64,000 bases of DNA from Tolypeutes matacus (Eukaryota; Chordata; Mammalia; Cingulata; Chlamyphoridae). Every line of letters starts with the position of its first letter. The first letter of the stretch is position 1. The position numbers and the translations under genes were made by a program. Of this stretch, positions 10,995-23,039 are shown piece after piece. The stretch spans positions 1,814,614 to 1,878,613 of the forward strand of contig JAKSZT010053923.1 in NCBI GenBank assembly GCA_026826555.1, read 5' to 3'. The notes beneath the pieces are model-generated. The model was not told the origin of the DNA, made no database searches, and worked only from the letters and a program-made list of their open reading frames with translations.

Positions 10995-11335
10995 ACGCAG
11001 GTGGTGGTTTACTGACCAAGTGTGGTTCAAGGACCCACAGTGTAACCCAGGAGCTGGCCAGAAGTGCAGAATCCCAGACCTACAGAGTCAGAGTCGGCCT
11101 TTTAGCAAGATTCCCCAGGTGATTCTGGTGTAGCTGCCTTGGCAAAGCAGTGCTGCAGGACAGTGGTTCCCACCCCTGGGCCTCAGGATCACCTGGAGGG
11201 CTTGCTAAAACTCTGGTGGCTGGGCCTCACCCCCAGGGTTGCAGATTCTGCCTGTCTAGAATAGGCTGGAGAGTGCATTTCTAACAGATTCCTTGGAGCT
11301 ACTGGATGGTCCAGAGACCTGGTTCTCCAAGTGGA
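10995..11335 (+). mobile_element. MER5A-type hAT-Charlie DNA transposon fossils
   Basis: 11168-11335 reads as a MER5A-like copy: 'cagtggttcccacccctg', 'atcacctggagggcttgctaaaa', 'tgggcctcacccccagg', 'gcatttctaacag'. The part before it (about 10995-11145, 'aagattccccaggtgattctgg') looks like a second, more decayed copy. Both are non-coding and common to all placental mammals. Confidence 0.65.
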
Positions 11336-12580
11336 AGGATCACTTTGGATTCATCTGGATCCTTTAAAAGTTTTTAAGTTAATTTTGAAATGCACAATTG
11401 GTACCTGAGCACATTTGCTTTGTTAAAAAAATTAAACGATTACACATCAGGGAATCTGCCTTTCCCTTCTGCCCAACACCAGCGCCTCCCTGCCCCCCAA
11501 CTGCTCCTCCTCCTCAAGGTAAGTCCTTCTAGGCTTTTGATGGGAAACTTGTTTAAATCTTTGCTCCTTGGCCCCTGCGACCTGAACAAGTAAGTTGCTT
11601 TTGCAAAGGAACCACAGGTACTTTCAGTTGGGTCCTGCTCCCTGCTTCTGAGAAACACGGTGTAAAGGGTAGAGTGGGTATGGCAGTTTGATTTGCTGTT
11701 TAGGCTGCTCGGTCCAGCTACAGGGGGTGGGTGGCACGGATGGGGAGACCAGGGTTGGGGGTAGGCAGTTCTGGTCATCCAAGCAGGAAAGGTGAACTGG
11801 GCAGCATACTGCAAAGGTGATATCAACAGGACAGATGGAAACTTTGAGTTTCCACGAGGTCTAGCAGAGGGTGTAGCATACCCGCAGGGGATAAAGAAGT
11901 AGCTGGGGAATAAAGCAGGGTTGGGAGAGAGAAGGGGAGGGGAGTTGGGAGAGGGTGTGGTCAAGGTGACAGCCTGAATCCAGTGTGAGGGGGCAACGAC
12001 TAGGAGGCCACCAGGTTCCCAGGTCTGGGGACTTGGGGTGTGAGTTCAGGATGGAGGCCTGGAGGAGGTGGCTCAGTGCAAGGGGCCTGGAGCCTGGGGA
12101 ATGAGGAGGTGGGAGAACCAGTAGGCATGTTGTTTGGGAAGCTCAATTTCCAGAGGAAACTGAGGAGTGTTCTTTGGGCTTAGCAGCCCAATGTTCTTGG
12201 GGGCCCTGGTGGGGGTGGGGGACAGATTGAGGTGCAAGAGGGAGGAGGCTGAAGTGGCATGGCCAGCTCTATCCAGTGGCCTGGCATGAGAGGAGAGGGG
12301 GTGGCCCTGGTTCTTTCCTCCCTGCTGAGAGTGAGGTTGGGGACTAGTGGAAAAGGCTTGGAGTAAGCTGTAGGATTATGGGGCTGGGTCCAGGTTTGGG
12401 GCTAACAAGGATGGGGAAAAGGGACAGGAAGGAGACTGGTCAGCCAGGCTCTGACTTGGAATGCTTTGGGTACAAGTCAAGGATCCACTGAAGGTCTTGG
12501 TGTATGAATGGGCGGAATGGACCAGGTGCCAGCCCTTGAGGCAGACAGCAGCACCTCATTTCACCCAGCTGAAAGGCTGC
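11336..12580. other. Intergenic, no gene recognised
   Basis: Mostly G-rich unique-looking sequence. The reverse-strand open frame at 11440-11964 has no domain, no conserved splice context and low-complexity proline/serine content, so I do not call it a gene. Confidence 0.4.
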
Positions 12581-12584
12581 GGGA

Positions 12585-12980
12585 GAAAAGGTCACTTGAC
12601 AACTCTTCAGTGCCTACTGTGTGCCAGGTGCCCGGCACCCAGCTGAGAACAAAAGAAACGCCCCTGCCCTCGTGAAGCGCACATTCTCATAGGGATGGGC
12701 AACAAACAATCAGTACATTATCTATTTTGTTAGAAAAACCACAGGGAGAAAGAAGAGTGGAGGGAAGGGGATTGGGGATCAGGGGTATAGTTTAAAATGG
12801 GCGGGGGGCACTCAGGATAGGCCTCACCAGGAAGACCTTTGAAACAAGACTTGAAGGAGCAAACCCTGGTGATGTGGTGGTGGGCTGGGGTAGAGTGTCC
12901 CGCGCAGGAGGAACAGCAAGTGCAAAGGCCTTGGGGCAGGAGCAAGCCCGCATGGGTTCAGGAAACCGTGAAGAGGCTGG
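12585..12980. mobile_element. L2-like old LINE fragment
   Basis: Contains the typical L2 3' block 'cagtgcctactgtgtgccaggtgcccggcac', then 'ccctgccctcgtgaagcgcacattct' and the later 'ggaggaacagcaagtgcaaaggccttggggcagg'. Highly diverged and non-coding. Confidence 0.5.
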
Positions 12981-13297
12981 GGTGGGGGCCAGGGAAAGGG
13001 AGGAAATGAAGTTGGGGAGGGAAGGTGGGTGGGAAAGGTGCTGCGATCACACAGGGGCCTGTAGGACTCTGGCAAGGTTTGGGTTCAGTGGAGTGATGAG
13101 AGAGAGCCCAGGGAGGAGGTGACTACACAGTCCAGGTGAGCGGAATTGGGGGCCTGGACCAAGGTACTGGTGGGAGGGGTGAGTGTGGGTGGGTTCTGTG
13201 CGAATGGTTTTTTTTTTTTTTTCTATTTAAAAATTTTTTTTAATTTTATTATTTTATTTTCAAAACTTTATTTTCTGTCTGTGTTTTGATGGGAGAG

Positions 13298-14858
13298 CCC
13301 TTGGGGTTTTCTTTTTTTCTTTTTTTTTTGGGTGGATTTATGCTTTATTAATATTCATCAGTAAAATTGATTTGTTTTAAAAAAAGGTAAATACACTTAA
13401 ATTTTTTATATTTTCCAAACTTTTTTTGAAGAACTTTCAGACCCACACATTATTTGTTTTCAAAAATTGAAATCATACTCTACTTATTATAATATAATTT
13501 TCCACTTAACGTACAGCAGGCTTACCTCTAATCTTTAAATGGCTATGGAGGTTTCTTTTTTGACTATTTCAGCATCCATTTTTTTTTTTTTTTTTTTCCC
13601 CAAAGAAGCCCCTGTATTTCAACTGCTCATCCCCTCCCTACCCAAAAACTGTCAAGTGGCCACTGGCTCCACCTCATTGTTATAATTTCTTGCATTGCAA
13701 GAATCATCATATGTGAGCAAGAATACCATCAAGTCCACTCTAGTCCATAGTTCTTCCCCCAATCCAGAGGCGACTGGGATGGTGATGTCCACTCCAACTC
13801 CAAGTGAGAGAGGGCTTATATCCCATGGATATGGTGGGTGGGATGATCCTGCCTGCAGATGCAGGCCCTCTCCATTCCCTGGGATGGCCATTTCCCATCG
13901 TTGTCTCCTCACCAGGTGACTTGGATGAGTCCATTGAGCTGTAGGGTAGGAGTTGCAGCTCCACCTAGATTTCATGCACACCTGGCACATAGGTAGGCGG
14001 GAGGCTCCAGTCTCTGGAAGTATACCTAAGAAACTCCAGCATCACATGTAGGTTTGAATAGAAGGGACTGGTGAACCATGTGCAGGGAGGACTTATTTGA
14101 GTCTAATTCTGTCACTCTCAGGAGCACAGATTACAAAATAGAACCCACTGATAAGGCATCAGTCTCTGGGGCTATCCCCCCTTATATAAGACCAGGGTGT
14201 CTCCGGAGCTCTCAGGAACCCCACTGAGTGGGGTGATAGGTACTTAGATGTTCTATGAGCTCCTACTGAGGTGTGCGTAAGAGTTACCTCTGGGATGACC
14301 TCCCGACTCTCTTTGAAGTCTCTTAGCCACTTGAACTCATTTGTCTTTACCGTTTCCCCCTTTTATTCAAGGTCTTTTTCCAGTTGTGTTGCCAGTTGGC
14401 ACTTGGGAAAAGTTTTCAATTAGCAATAATCGTGCCTCGGATAAACCTCATTGGCTACGATACTGCCACTGCAAAAAGCTGCCAGTTGGCACTTGGTATT
14501 AATCCCTCGTTGCCAGGGAGGCTCATCCCTGGGAGTCATGTCCCACGTTGGGGGGAAGGTAATGCAATCATATGCTGAGTTTGGCTTAGAGAGAGGCCAC
14601 ATTTGAGCAACAAGGAGGCTCTCAGGTGGCAACCCTTAGGCACCCCACAACTGCAGGCTAAGTCTCATTTACAAGAGCAAAAACTCACAAGGGTAGTCAT
14701 CAATAAAAAAAACAAAAAAAAAAAACAAAAAAAAAACATCAGTGGGTCATCCTATTTTGACAGGCACTGTCCCTACACTCAGAGGACTATTGCTGCTCCC
14801 TTGGAGATTGTGGCAGAGCTCTCCAGGCTAGGAATTCAGATTCCCTTGGGGTTTTCTT
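13298..14858 (-). mobile_element. 1.5-kb non-LTR retroposon with 16-bp target-site duplication
   Basis: Perfect direct repeats cccttggggttttctt at 13298-13313 and 14843-14858 flank a reverse-oriented insert with a T-rich left end, the poly(A) side. The insert has no coding frame. Read in reverse it is homologous to the plus-strand block at about 56340-57480: shared landmarks are GAGCTCTGCCACA, GAGGCCACACTT/GTGGCCTCTCTCTAAGCC and GGAGTGGRCATCACCATCCC. It may be a long L1 3'-UTR segment or an L1-mobilised non-autonomous element; I cannot decide from sequence alone. Confidence 0.65.
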
Positions 14859-15590
14859 AAGGATTTGGAGGTGGAGGTGAGAAGAGAGGAGGCAAAGGAT
14901 GGCCGCGTTACTCAGCCTGAGCAACTGGTGGGATGGAGCCTTGAGGCCCCCTGGTGGACAGGGTAGGCAGGCGCTGGCCTGGAGTCCTAGGAAGGGTGTG
15001 GGGGGGAGTGGATCTGGGAGTGGGCAGCAGGGAGAGAGAAGTGGCTTGGGGCTTCCAGCCCAGCTCTGGCTTAAATGCCCCAGCTCTGTCCATGCCCCTC
15101 CCTGGCCCCTGCCTGCATCGGATGCCCAGGCTCCAGATATGGGGAGAGGGCCCATGGTGATCCCCCGTGGGCATCTCCTCATGGTTTTTACGTCTTGAGT
15201 GGGCCTAAGAATCCCGTCAGCAGGTCTGGCTCCTCCCTTTCGAGGCCAGGAAGGTGGGGGGGGCAGGGGCTCTCTGCATTCCTTCCCCATGCCTCTCCCT
15301 CTCCAGCTGGTCAACACTGAGTGCCTTCTGTGTACCACCAGACCCGGTCCTGAGCACTTGCCCCGTGTCAGCTCATGTCCTGCCCCCAGAAGCCCATTTG
15401 TAGGCTGGGAAGCTAAGCTCAGAGCGGGCCATTCCCTTATCCGGGTTCCTAGGGGTATGTACTACAGCATCTTAATCACCAGGCTAGTCACGGTTTCTTG
15501 TGTATGAAGTAGGAAAAAATGGCCGGGAGGGTACAGATCCCACTTGGGTTGCCCCTGTGCTCAGGCACCAAGCTCTGGAATTCCCAGCTC
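14859..15590. other. Intergenic sequence downstream of FCER2, no gene recognised
   Basis: GC-rich unique sequence with a reverse MIR-like fossil at about 15310-15480 ('ctgagtgccttctgtgtaccacc' and 'gctgggaagctaagctcagagcggg'). Overlapping open frames on both strands are low-complexity and unsupported. Confidence 0.4.
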
Positions 15591-15594
15591 CCAT

Positions 15595-15637
15595 TTTATT
15601 GACACGTGAGAGCCTGTTAGCATTGCCCCATTTTATT
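15595..15637 (-). terminator. Candidate poly(A) signals for FCER2
   Basis: Two AATAAA hexamers on the minus strand (plus-strand TTTATT at 15595-15600 and 15632-15637) lie about 505-545 bases beyond the FCER2 stop, a plausible 3'-UTR length. They sit in MIR-like sequence, so use is unproven. Confidence 0.35.
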
Positions 15638-16141
15638 GACGCAGCAGAGTGCAGGGACTCTGCTGAGCCTGGGGTCTCTGCCCTGTGAGGCTGGGGAGGG
15701 AGGGGAAGTTGGGGGTCTTAGAAGCATGCCGAGGTCTGCAGTGAGGGCTGGGGTGAGGGGCGGTGTCCCCACTGGCAGGAAGTGGGGAGGGGGCTTCTAG
15801 CCTTCAGGGAACTCAGAGCACCTGGAGGCCAGGAGTGGTGACAATGGCCAGCTGGGCTATGGAGGAAGGGACTGGCAGTGAGGGCATCTGCGGGAGATGG
15901 GGATGGGCCAGTTGCCTGGGTCTCGTCAGGCCACCAGTAAGGGTCAGAGGAAATGTCACCGGGACCCTTCAGTCCTTGGTTGGGGGTCCTTAGTATCCCA
16001 CTCTGGGCCTGGCTGTTCTCACAGGAAGGGGTGATGGAGGCAAGATGGGGGAGCAATGCGGGGGGGGTGAAGGGAGGTCTGCCTGGGGTGGGCGGGGAAC
16101 AGCAGGTTCCAGCGATGCCGGGAGGCTGATGTGGCAGGTGC

Positions 16142-19100
16142 TCAGCAAGTAGCCAGCTGGTCGCACACCCAGGCATCCTCCTTGCTGCCGCAGAAGGCGT
16201 CATTCCACTGCCCTGAGGCCTGCATCAACACGCAGTCCTCGCCCTGGCCTGCGTTGTTGGGTTCCCCTGGCCGCCAGTTGCTGGAGCAAAAGGCTTCAGG
16301 TCAGGGGAGGTGGGAGGGCAAGAAGACTCCCTCCCCATCCCATTCCCTGCAGCCTAGACACCCCCTTTCTGATCCTGGGCCCCCACTCCAGCCTAGTCTG
16401 GGTCTGGCAACCTCAGTTGCATTCTAGAAGTTTCCCTGAGGCCCCTGCCCCCAAGTTTCTTCCCTTCTCAACTCAGAGAGGTTCCCCTTCTCTGAGTGCT
16501 GGCCTGGTTTCCCCTCCTCCCATCTCCCCTCCTCACCTGTAATCCACAGGACTCCCATCCATCCAGATAAACTTCCCCTCTATGTCCAGGTCCCGAAGGC
16601 CAATCCAGGAGCCCTTCCTGTTGGCACGTTTGGCCAGGAAGTCCTGGGGGCAGGACAGGGCCGGAGGATGGGGGAGATGCATCCAGGTCCTTTCTTCCCC
16701 ACCCCCCCCCCATACAGGACGTCGGGGTGGGGACCCATCCCCCCACCCCACCCTGCTGCCTACTGCACCCTCTGCAAAGCCCCAGGCCCACCTGCTCCTC
16801 AGAGCTGTGGATGCTGACCAGCCGCCCTTGCAGGTCACCGCAGGTGAATCGGGCTTGGATCCAGGTCTTGGCACCCTCCCCAAAGTAATAGCACTTCCTC
16901 TGGAAGTTGACCCAGTTCTCGGGGCACGTGTTGCACATGGAGCCTGGGGTGGAGGAGAGGCTCAGAGGGACGACCGTGGTGGCCACCGAAGTAGGCAGTG
17001 TGAACAGAGTGGACAGAGTGAGTGGCAGCATTTCTCCTGGAGTCACTTCTGAGGCTCGGGCTGTAAGCAGACCCATCCCAGGGCCTAACAGGGTCAAGCA
17101 GCCTGATTCTTCCCTGGCACACGGAGGCTGACACATAACAGCAGCTCCATGGCCAGCAGCACCTCCACCACCAGCACTGTCACTACAGACACCTCATGGC
17201 CAGCAGTCTTTTGACAACCAACACCATCTCCACCAACACCTCATTGATGGTAGCCTCTCAGCAGCCAGCACCATTATCAGAAACACCTCATGGCCAGCAG
17301 CACCTCAACTGCCAACAGTATCACCACAGACACATTTTCAGCCAGCAGGCCTTCAATTGCCAACACCATCCCCACAAACACTGCATGACCAGCAGCACCT
17401 CAGCCACCAGCACCACCCCAAATACCTCATGAATAGCACCACTTCAGCCATCAATACCATCTCTACAGAGGCCTCACGCCAGCAGCCCTTCAAGCACCAA
17501 CACCATCTCCACAAACACCTTACAGCCAGCAGCCCCTCAACAGCCAACACCCTTATCAGAAAACACCTTGTGGCCAACAGCGCATGAACCACCAACACCA
17601 TCACAAATACTGCATGGCCCAGCATTTCAACCACCAACACAGTCACCATAGACATCTCCACGGCAAGCAACACCTCCACCAACACCATCTCCACAAATAG
17701 TGTGTGGTCAGCCAGCAAGCACCTCAACCACCAACACTATTACTACAAACACCTCATGTCCAGCAACACCTCAGCACCAACACCATCACCATAGGAGCCT
17801 CCACAGCAAGGAACACCTTCTCTGCAAACACCACATGGCCAGCAACACCTCAGCCACCAAGACCGTCACCACAGACATATCCATGGCTAGAAACACTTCA
17901 ACCACAATCATCACGAACACCTTATGGCCAGCAACACTTTAACTGCCAATACCATTGCCAGACATGCCTCCCTGATGAGGAACACTTCAACCACCAATAC
18001 CATCACCACAAACACATCCATGGCCAGCAGCACCTCTACTGCCAATCACCACAGACACCTCCACAGCAAGGAACACCTCAACTGGCAACATCATGTCCAC
18101 CAACACCGCATGGCCTGAAACACTTCAGCCACTAACATTATCGCCACAGATACATCCACAGCAAGGAACACCTCAACCTCCACCACAGTCACAACAAACA
18201 CCTCCTGCCAGCAACACCTCAACCATCACTACCACAAATGCCACCACTGTTAGGAACATCTTTATCACCAACATCATCATCACAGACACCCACTCTTGCC
18301 AGCAACACATCCTCATCACCAATACTTTACCAACCATGTCTTAATCACAAGTGTCAACAGCAACACAAGACAACAATGTGGTCAAGACCACCATCACTTT
18401 CCCACATGCACTGTCCCCACACACTGTTCCAATAAGAGCTCTGACCACCATCACTGCCAGCACCTCAATACCAGCACTCCTGGCCACTTCCTGGGAAATT
18501 GAGTTTATTTTCTTCTAGTTGAAGGGATTGGTCAGGGACAAGATGGCTGGGGTCTTGCATCCCCATACCCTCTACATGGGGCCATCTTGGTCTCTTTCTC
18601 CCTTTCCCTCACACTAAAGAAGCTTTCAGGCACTGACATTTCACTAGCACTACTGGGTGGGAGATTAAATCCTCCATTACTACATCAACTCACTATTGAT
18701 TTATAATAGATTTTCTTATAATAGCATCTAGGAAGGATTCTGTAGCTTTGGTTGAATTTTTCTAAGGGATCTAGAGTCCACAGCAGTTTGAGAACAGAGC
18801 TGGAGGTGCTTCTGGCACATGAAACAGTAATCAGTACATAACCCTTGAGGGAGCAGCATTAAAACAGGAAGAGAACATCTCTGTGCCCTTAAAGAAAACT
18901 TAGGGGAAGGTGCTCTGGGTATTTGTCACATGGTCATCAAGAGGCAGCCCCAGAGCTGGCCCCTCTGGCCATGGGGCCAAATCTGTGGGGACTTCAGGAT
19001 CTGGGTAGGAAAGGGTGGGGTGGTGAACTGTTGGAAGTGAGCCTGATCCAGCCCCACCTACTCCCCAGAGTGAACACAGTGGGGTTTCTTGCTGGAATTC

Positions 19101-22100
19101 CCAAAGCCACATCATATCCTGGCCCAGGGGACAGGACTCCTTTACACCAAGCAGAGATCCTTCCTCTTCTCTTACCTAATTGGGGCAGCTGGGGCTTCCC
19201 AGAGGAGGAAGACCAGAAACCAAGGGGCGGGACTGCAGGACATGCAGAAAGCCACAGAAAGGCTGTACAACCCAGGTTCCTACTCAAGGTTAAAGGCACA
19301 GTCTGGTCTGTGCAATCTCTGGGTGCCATCATATGGTCCTCACAACTGTCAATACCACCTCCATCTCTGCCACCCTTCAGGAAGATGCCAGCATCATCAC
19401 CATCATCCTTTCACTGCAGAGGTCCCCCTCTCCAGCCCCCAGTGAGGTCAGACGGTCTTCCAGAGGGTCGTGGTTGAGGGAATCCTACTGTTGCCCCTCC
19501 ATGAAGCCACGCTGGGCGGAGGACAGGGGAGCAAAGAGAAACCAGCGATGGTAAATACAGGAATGCTTTTCCCTAGCGGTGGAAAAAAGTGTGGGAAATC
19601 TCCCAAACCGGTGGAGGGAAGCAGCTGGAATTAGCAAGGGGGTGCCTGTGTGCCCCTCATCTGTCTGTTGCCCCCCAAAACACATAATCCATGTTGCCAC
19701 ATGCACCTCAACTGTGTATTCTTTTTTTTTTTTTTTTTCAAAGATTTTATTTATTTATTCATCTATCCCCCCCTGCTGCTTGTGCTCACTGGGTCAGCCA
19801 ACCACGCCGCGCGGGCGGGCCTGCCCCCACCAGGAGGCCCCGGGAACCGAACCTGGGGCCTCCCATATGGTAAACGGGAGCCCCACTGATTGAGCCACAG
19901 CCGCTTCCCTCAACTGTGTATTCTATACACACCCAGCCACACACAAACCTTTGTGTCCTACAATCACACCCACGTCACACAAATAATCATCAGATTGCCT
20001 CACATCACACACATATGTTGTCACACCTGCACATATTCCAACACACCCAGAGGCTCATAGACCCATATCTGCATACAGTCACACACTTTCGCACACACAC
20101 ATGCATGCATACAGCACTCACCGTTCAATGCCTGTAGCTCTATCCGCAACTTTGCCACCTCCTCCTGGAGTCTCTCCAATGAATCCGCAGCTGTGCGCCT
20201 CTCATTCAAGCCTTGGGGGAATGGGGAGGTGGCAGGTTAGTGCTTAGAGATGGACTTGTAGGGCCCTTTCCTGGTTTCTCCCCCCATCCCCTCCCAAGCC
20301 TCACTCTGGGACTTGAAGTTGGTCAGATCGGCCCAAAGTTCATCCAGGTTCTGGGAGAGCTCAGAGTCTGCATGGGTAGATAGGCAGAAGGCTGGTTTCA
20401 GGGATGGTTCATATAAACTGCAGAGTCCCCAAGCCTGGCCCCCAGCCTCACAGTTCCCCATGGCTCCAGGAGAATCCCCCACCCCCAATCTGACCCCATG
20501 TCAGCCTAGCACCCCCACAACCCCACCTCCAACCCTACTGCCAGTCTCTCACCCTGAGTTTTTATTCTCTTCTGTTCAGCTTGGATTCTCTCCAGGTTCT
20601 GTGCCATCTGGGCAGCTGGTTGCAGGGGAGGGGGCTTAGCAAGTCCTGAGAGCCTCCCACCAACTCCCACCTCCTCCTTGGCCTCATACTGGCCTTTTAG
20701 GGCTGCCTGCTCATTTTGCAGCCCATGGGAAGTGACACAGTAGGTCTACAGCACCATCTAAGTATCCACCCCCCACCGGACATCCAAGCCACCACCTGCC
20801 CGCCCCCAACTCCCTGCTCCAGATCCCAACTTGAAATTACTCACCCTGGGATTTCTGGCCCAGGTGGTCATTTTTGTGTCTTTCCAGGTTCTTGGAAACT
20901 TGAGAGACTGGGGCAGCACGAGAGAAGAGGGGTCCTCAGTGACCAGAAAGGCAGATCCTTGAAACCACCCCCTCAACCTCACCCCAGCCCCGAGTTCAGG
21001 GGCCAGGGATCCCTTCACTTAGTCACAATGGTCGCTGCTTTTTGTTTTTTATTTAGAAATGTTTTTCATTGTGAAATAAATCACACAACACAGAACATGA
21101 AACTAGGAGAAAATTCCTCTTAACCTAACTTAGCACATTAATCCACCACAATGGTTGCTGCTTTTTTCTTTTTTGCTTTTACTTTTGGGGGGAAAACGAC
21201 TCACAAAAATACAGATAAGGATAGAACGGACATGTATATATACCTCCACTCCCACACCCCCTTCCCTAGAATTAAAGATCAAAGCAGCTGGCATTCATGG
21301 AAAGCTTATTGGACAACAGGCACTGCTCTAAGTCTTAGCTTGTCCCACCTCATGGCACTAAAATTATGCCCATTTTACAGAGAAGGAAACTCAGGCATGG
21401 AGGGGTTACATAAGGCACCCTACCTGTAGTTATTGACGTTATCCCAGACACTTGTCAGGGCCCTCCCCTCCAAGCCTCTCTGAGTTTTCTCCCCAGGGTA
21501 GGGGATAATACAGGCTGACTCTCAGTTCCTAGGGGAACACTGAAGCCCAGGGAGGGACATTCCTTCCCCCAGGTTCCACAGCAGACTGGCAGGAGCAGGA
21601 CGAGAGCCGGGTGCTGGGATCCCGCCCTTGGCCCCTCCGTACCGTTCTGGGTGGCGGTCTTGTCCAGCTGTTTCAGGTTCTTGGCAGTGTCCCAGTCTGG
21701 GGAGAGAGAGGTAAGAGAAGGGGAGAGAAGAGTTTGACAGATGTCCTTATTCCCCCTCCCTGGCCACACACCAGCTGGGGATGGACCAAACACATGGGAG
21801 GTGCTGAAAGGGTGGGAGATGGGGATGCTGGGAGATAGGGGGCATGCTCTAGGAGGTGGCAGGGTAAAGGTGGGCGTCCCAGTGGGGAAATAGGGACTCT
21901 GAGGGGTGTGTTAACTCCCCAGGGTCTGGGAGGGACCAAGAGAGGGCCCAGTGGGCTGGGGTATGTGTGGGGCTGGGGCTTGTCCTCACGCCACAGGAGA
22001 AGCAGGGTCAGCAGCACGGCCCACAACACGGCGGTCACCAGCCCCAATAGCACGAGCTGTGTCCCCTGCCTGCAGCGCTGCTTCCTGGGAAAGTTCGAGA

Positions 22101-22933
22101 CATCTACGGGTGGGGGTGGGGGCGATTGCCTGCGGGCGGGCCCCCAGACTGAAACTGGGCTCTAGTGCTGCCTGTCTTACCATCATCCAGAGCCCCAACA
22201 TCCTGGGGACCTGTCCTGAGCCTGCACCAAAGCAGAGGATCTCAGTGGACCCCCGACCTTTTCTGTACACTGTCCCAGCATGTGCTAGCTTTCAGTGCCC
22301 CTGTCTGTCTGCAGCATTCCATCTGTCCCTCTGATCTTTTTCCATCTCTGCATCTCTGAGGCTGCCCTCTGGCTGTCCAGCTTACTGTCCACTGCTTCCT
22401 TTGGCTATAACTCTACCCTGATGCTTGTCTCCGCCCCAAGCCAGGACACGGATCTCAGTCCATCCCTCTCAACTGAGCCCCTCCTAAGCCCCTTCGGATG
22501 CCATGTCCCCCAGGTCTCAGTCCCAATGCCTACCTCCCCCCAAGGCTCTAGCTTGGGGCCCCATCCCCTCACCCTGGCTCTGGGGACCCGTCCTGCTGGA
22601 TTCCATTTGTTCTGAGTCCCCGGTCCACTTGGCCTCCGAAGCCATTGGGCTTCCAGTGCCCTGGCTGGAGCCGTTTTTGGTCAGTAGAGTGTTGAGTCAG
22701 AGAAGGGAGGGGCCTGCAGCTTCCCTCTCCTGGTTGGCCCCCAGCCAAGAAATCCAGTCGGGGCTTACCCCCCACCCCCATCCTGGGCCTTTCCTAGGAA
22801 TTTCACCCTCCTTTCCAGAGAGGGGCCCGGGAGCCCCTTCCTCTCCTGGGCACAAGGCAGGGGCTCAGGGCCACTGCCCCCGCCAGTGTCAGCACCAGAG
22901 GGTCCTCCCACCTGAATAGGGATGTTCCTCCAT
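16142..22933 (-). CDS. FCER2: FCER2 (CD23), low-affinity IgE receptor, with short C-terminus
   Basis: Type II membrane C-type lectin of B and myeloid cells that binds IgE and regulates its synthesis. Coding exons in transcription order: 22933-22912, 22103-21990, 21696-21643, 20907-20845, 20615-20553, 20367-20305, 20211-20122, 16943-16792, 16643-16537, 16280-16142. Phases agree throughout and total 867 nt, or 288 aa. Exon 2 encodes the membrane helix ([20 protein letters not shown]). Three 63-nt exons give the 21-residue trimeric coiled-coil stalk repeats. An NVS glycosylation site spans an exon junction. The last three exons are the lectin domain: [42 protein letters not shown] directly follows the last lectin cysteine, so the roughly 35-residue human tail is absent. 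The 5'-UTR exon is not placed. Confidence 0.95.
17140..18485. repeat. 48-bp-type minisatellite in FCER2 intron
   Basis: About 1.3 kb of imperfect tandem units near 48 bases long, of the form ATGGCCAGCA-ACACCTCA-ACCACCAACACC-ATCACCACAGACACC. Clear examples begin at 17837, 17882 and 17922. There are roughly 25 copies, many with short deletions. It lies in the intron between the stalk and lectin exons. Because the unit is a multiple of three, it throws up long Ser/Thr/Asn-rich false reading frames on both strands. Confidence 0.8.
18490..19700. other. Remainder of FCER2 intron, no further exon seen
   Basis: Unique-looking intronic sequence between the minisatellite and a SINE. The plus-strand frame at 18923-19477 has no recognisable domain and lies antisense within the intron, so it is not called. 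Confidence 0.4.
19707..19924 (-). mobile_element. tRNA-derived SINE with 16-bp target-site duplication
   Basis: Perfect direct repeats ctcaactgtgtattct at 19707-19722 and 19909-19924 flank a minus-strand SINE (19723-19908). In reverse it reads GGGAAGCGGCTGTGGCTCAATCAGTGGGG with GGTTCGGTTCCCGGGGCC and an A tail. It is nearly the same subfamily as the copy at 8751-8935 and lies in an FCER2 intron. Confidence 0.9.
21285..21412 (-). mobile_element. MIR fossil
   Basis: Contains 'ttggacaacaggcactgctctaag' and the hallmark reverse MIR block 'cccattttacagagaaggaaactcaggc'. Intronic in FCER2, old and non-functional. Confidence 0.55.
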
Positions 22934-23039
22934 GACAGCTCTGCTTGGACTCTCCGGGTTATGGGGTGCTCACCACCTGTCCAGGCACTCCACTCGAGGG
23001 GCAGGGTCACAGCTCTTAGCTGGGATCTGAGTTCTAATG

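Noticed and set aside
17140..18485. CRISPR-like repeat array
   Set aside because: Units are contiguous and imperfect, without unique spacers, and the context is a mammalian intron.
17196..18502. Several long Ser/Thr/Asn-rich frames on both strands
   Set aside because: They are products of the roughly 48-bp minisatellite, whose unit length is a multiple of three.
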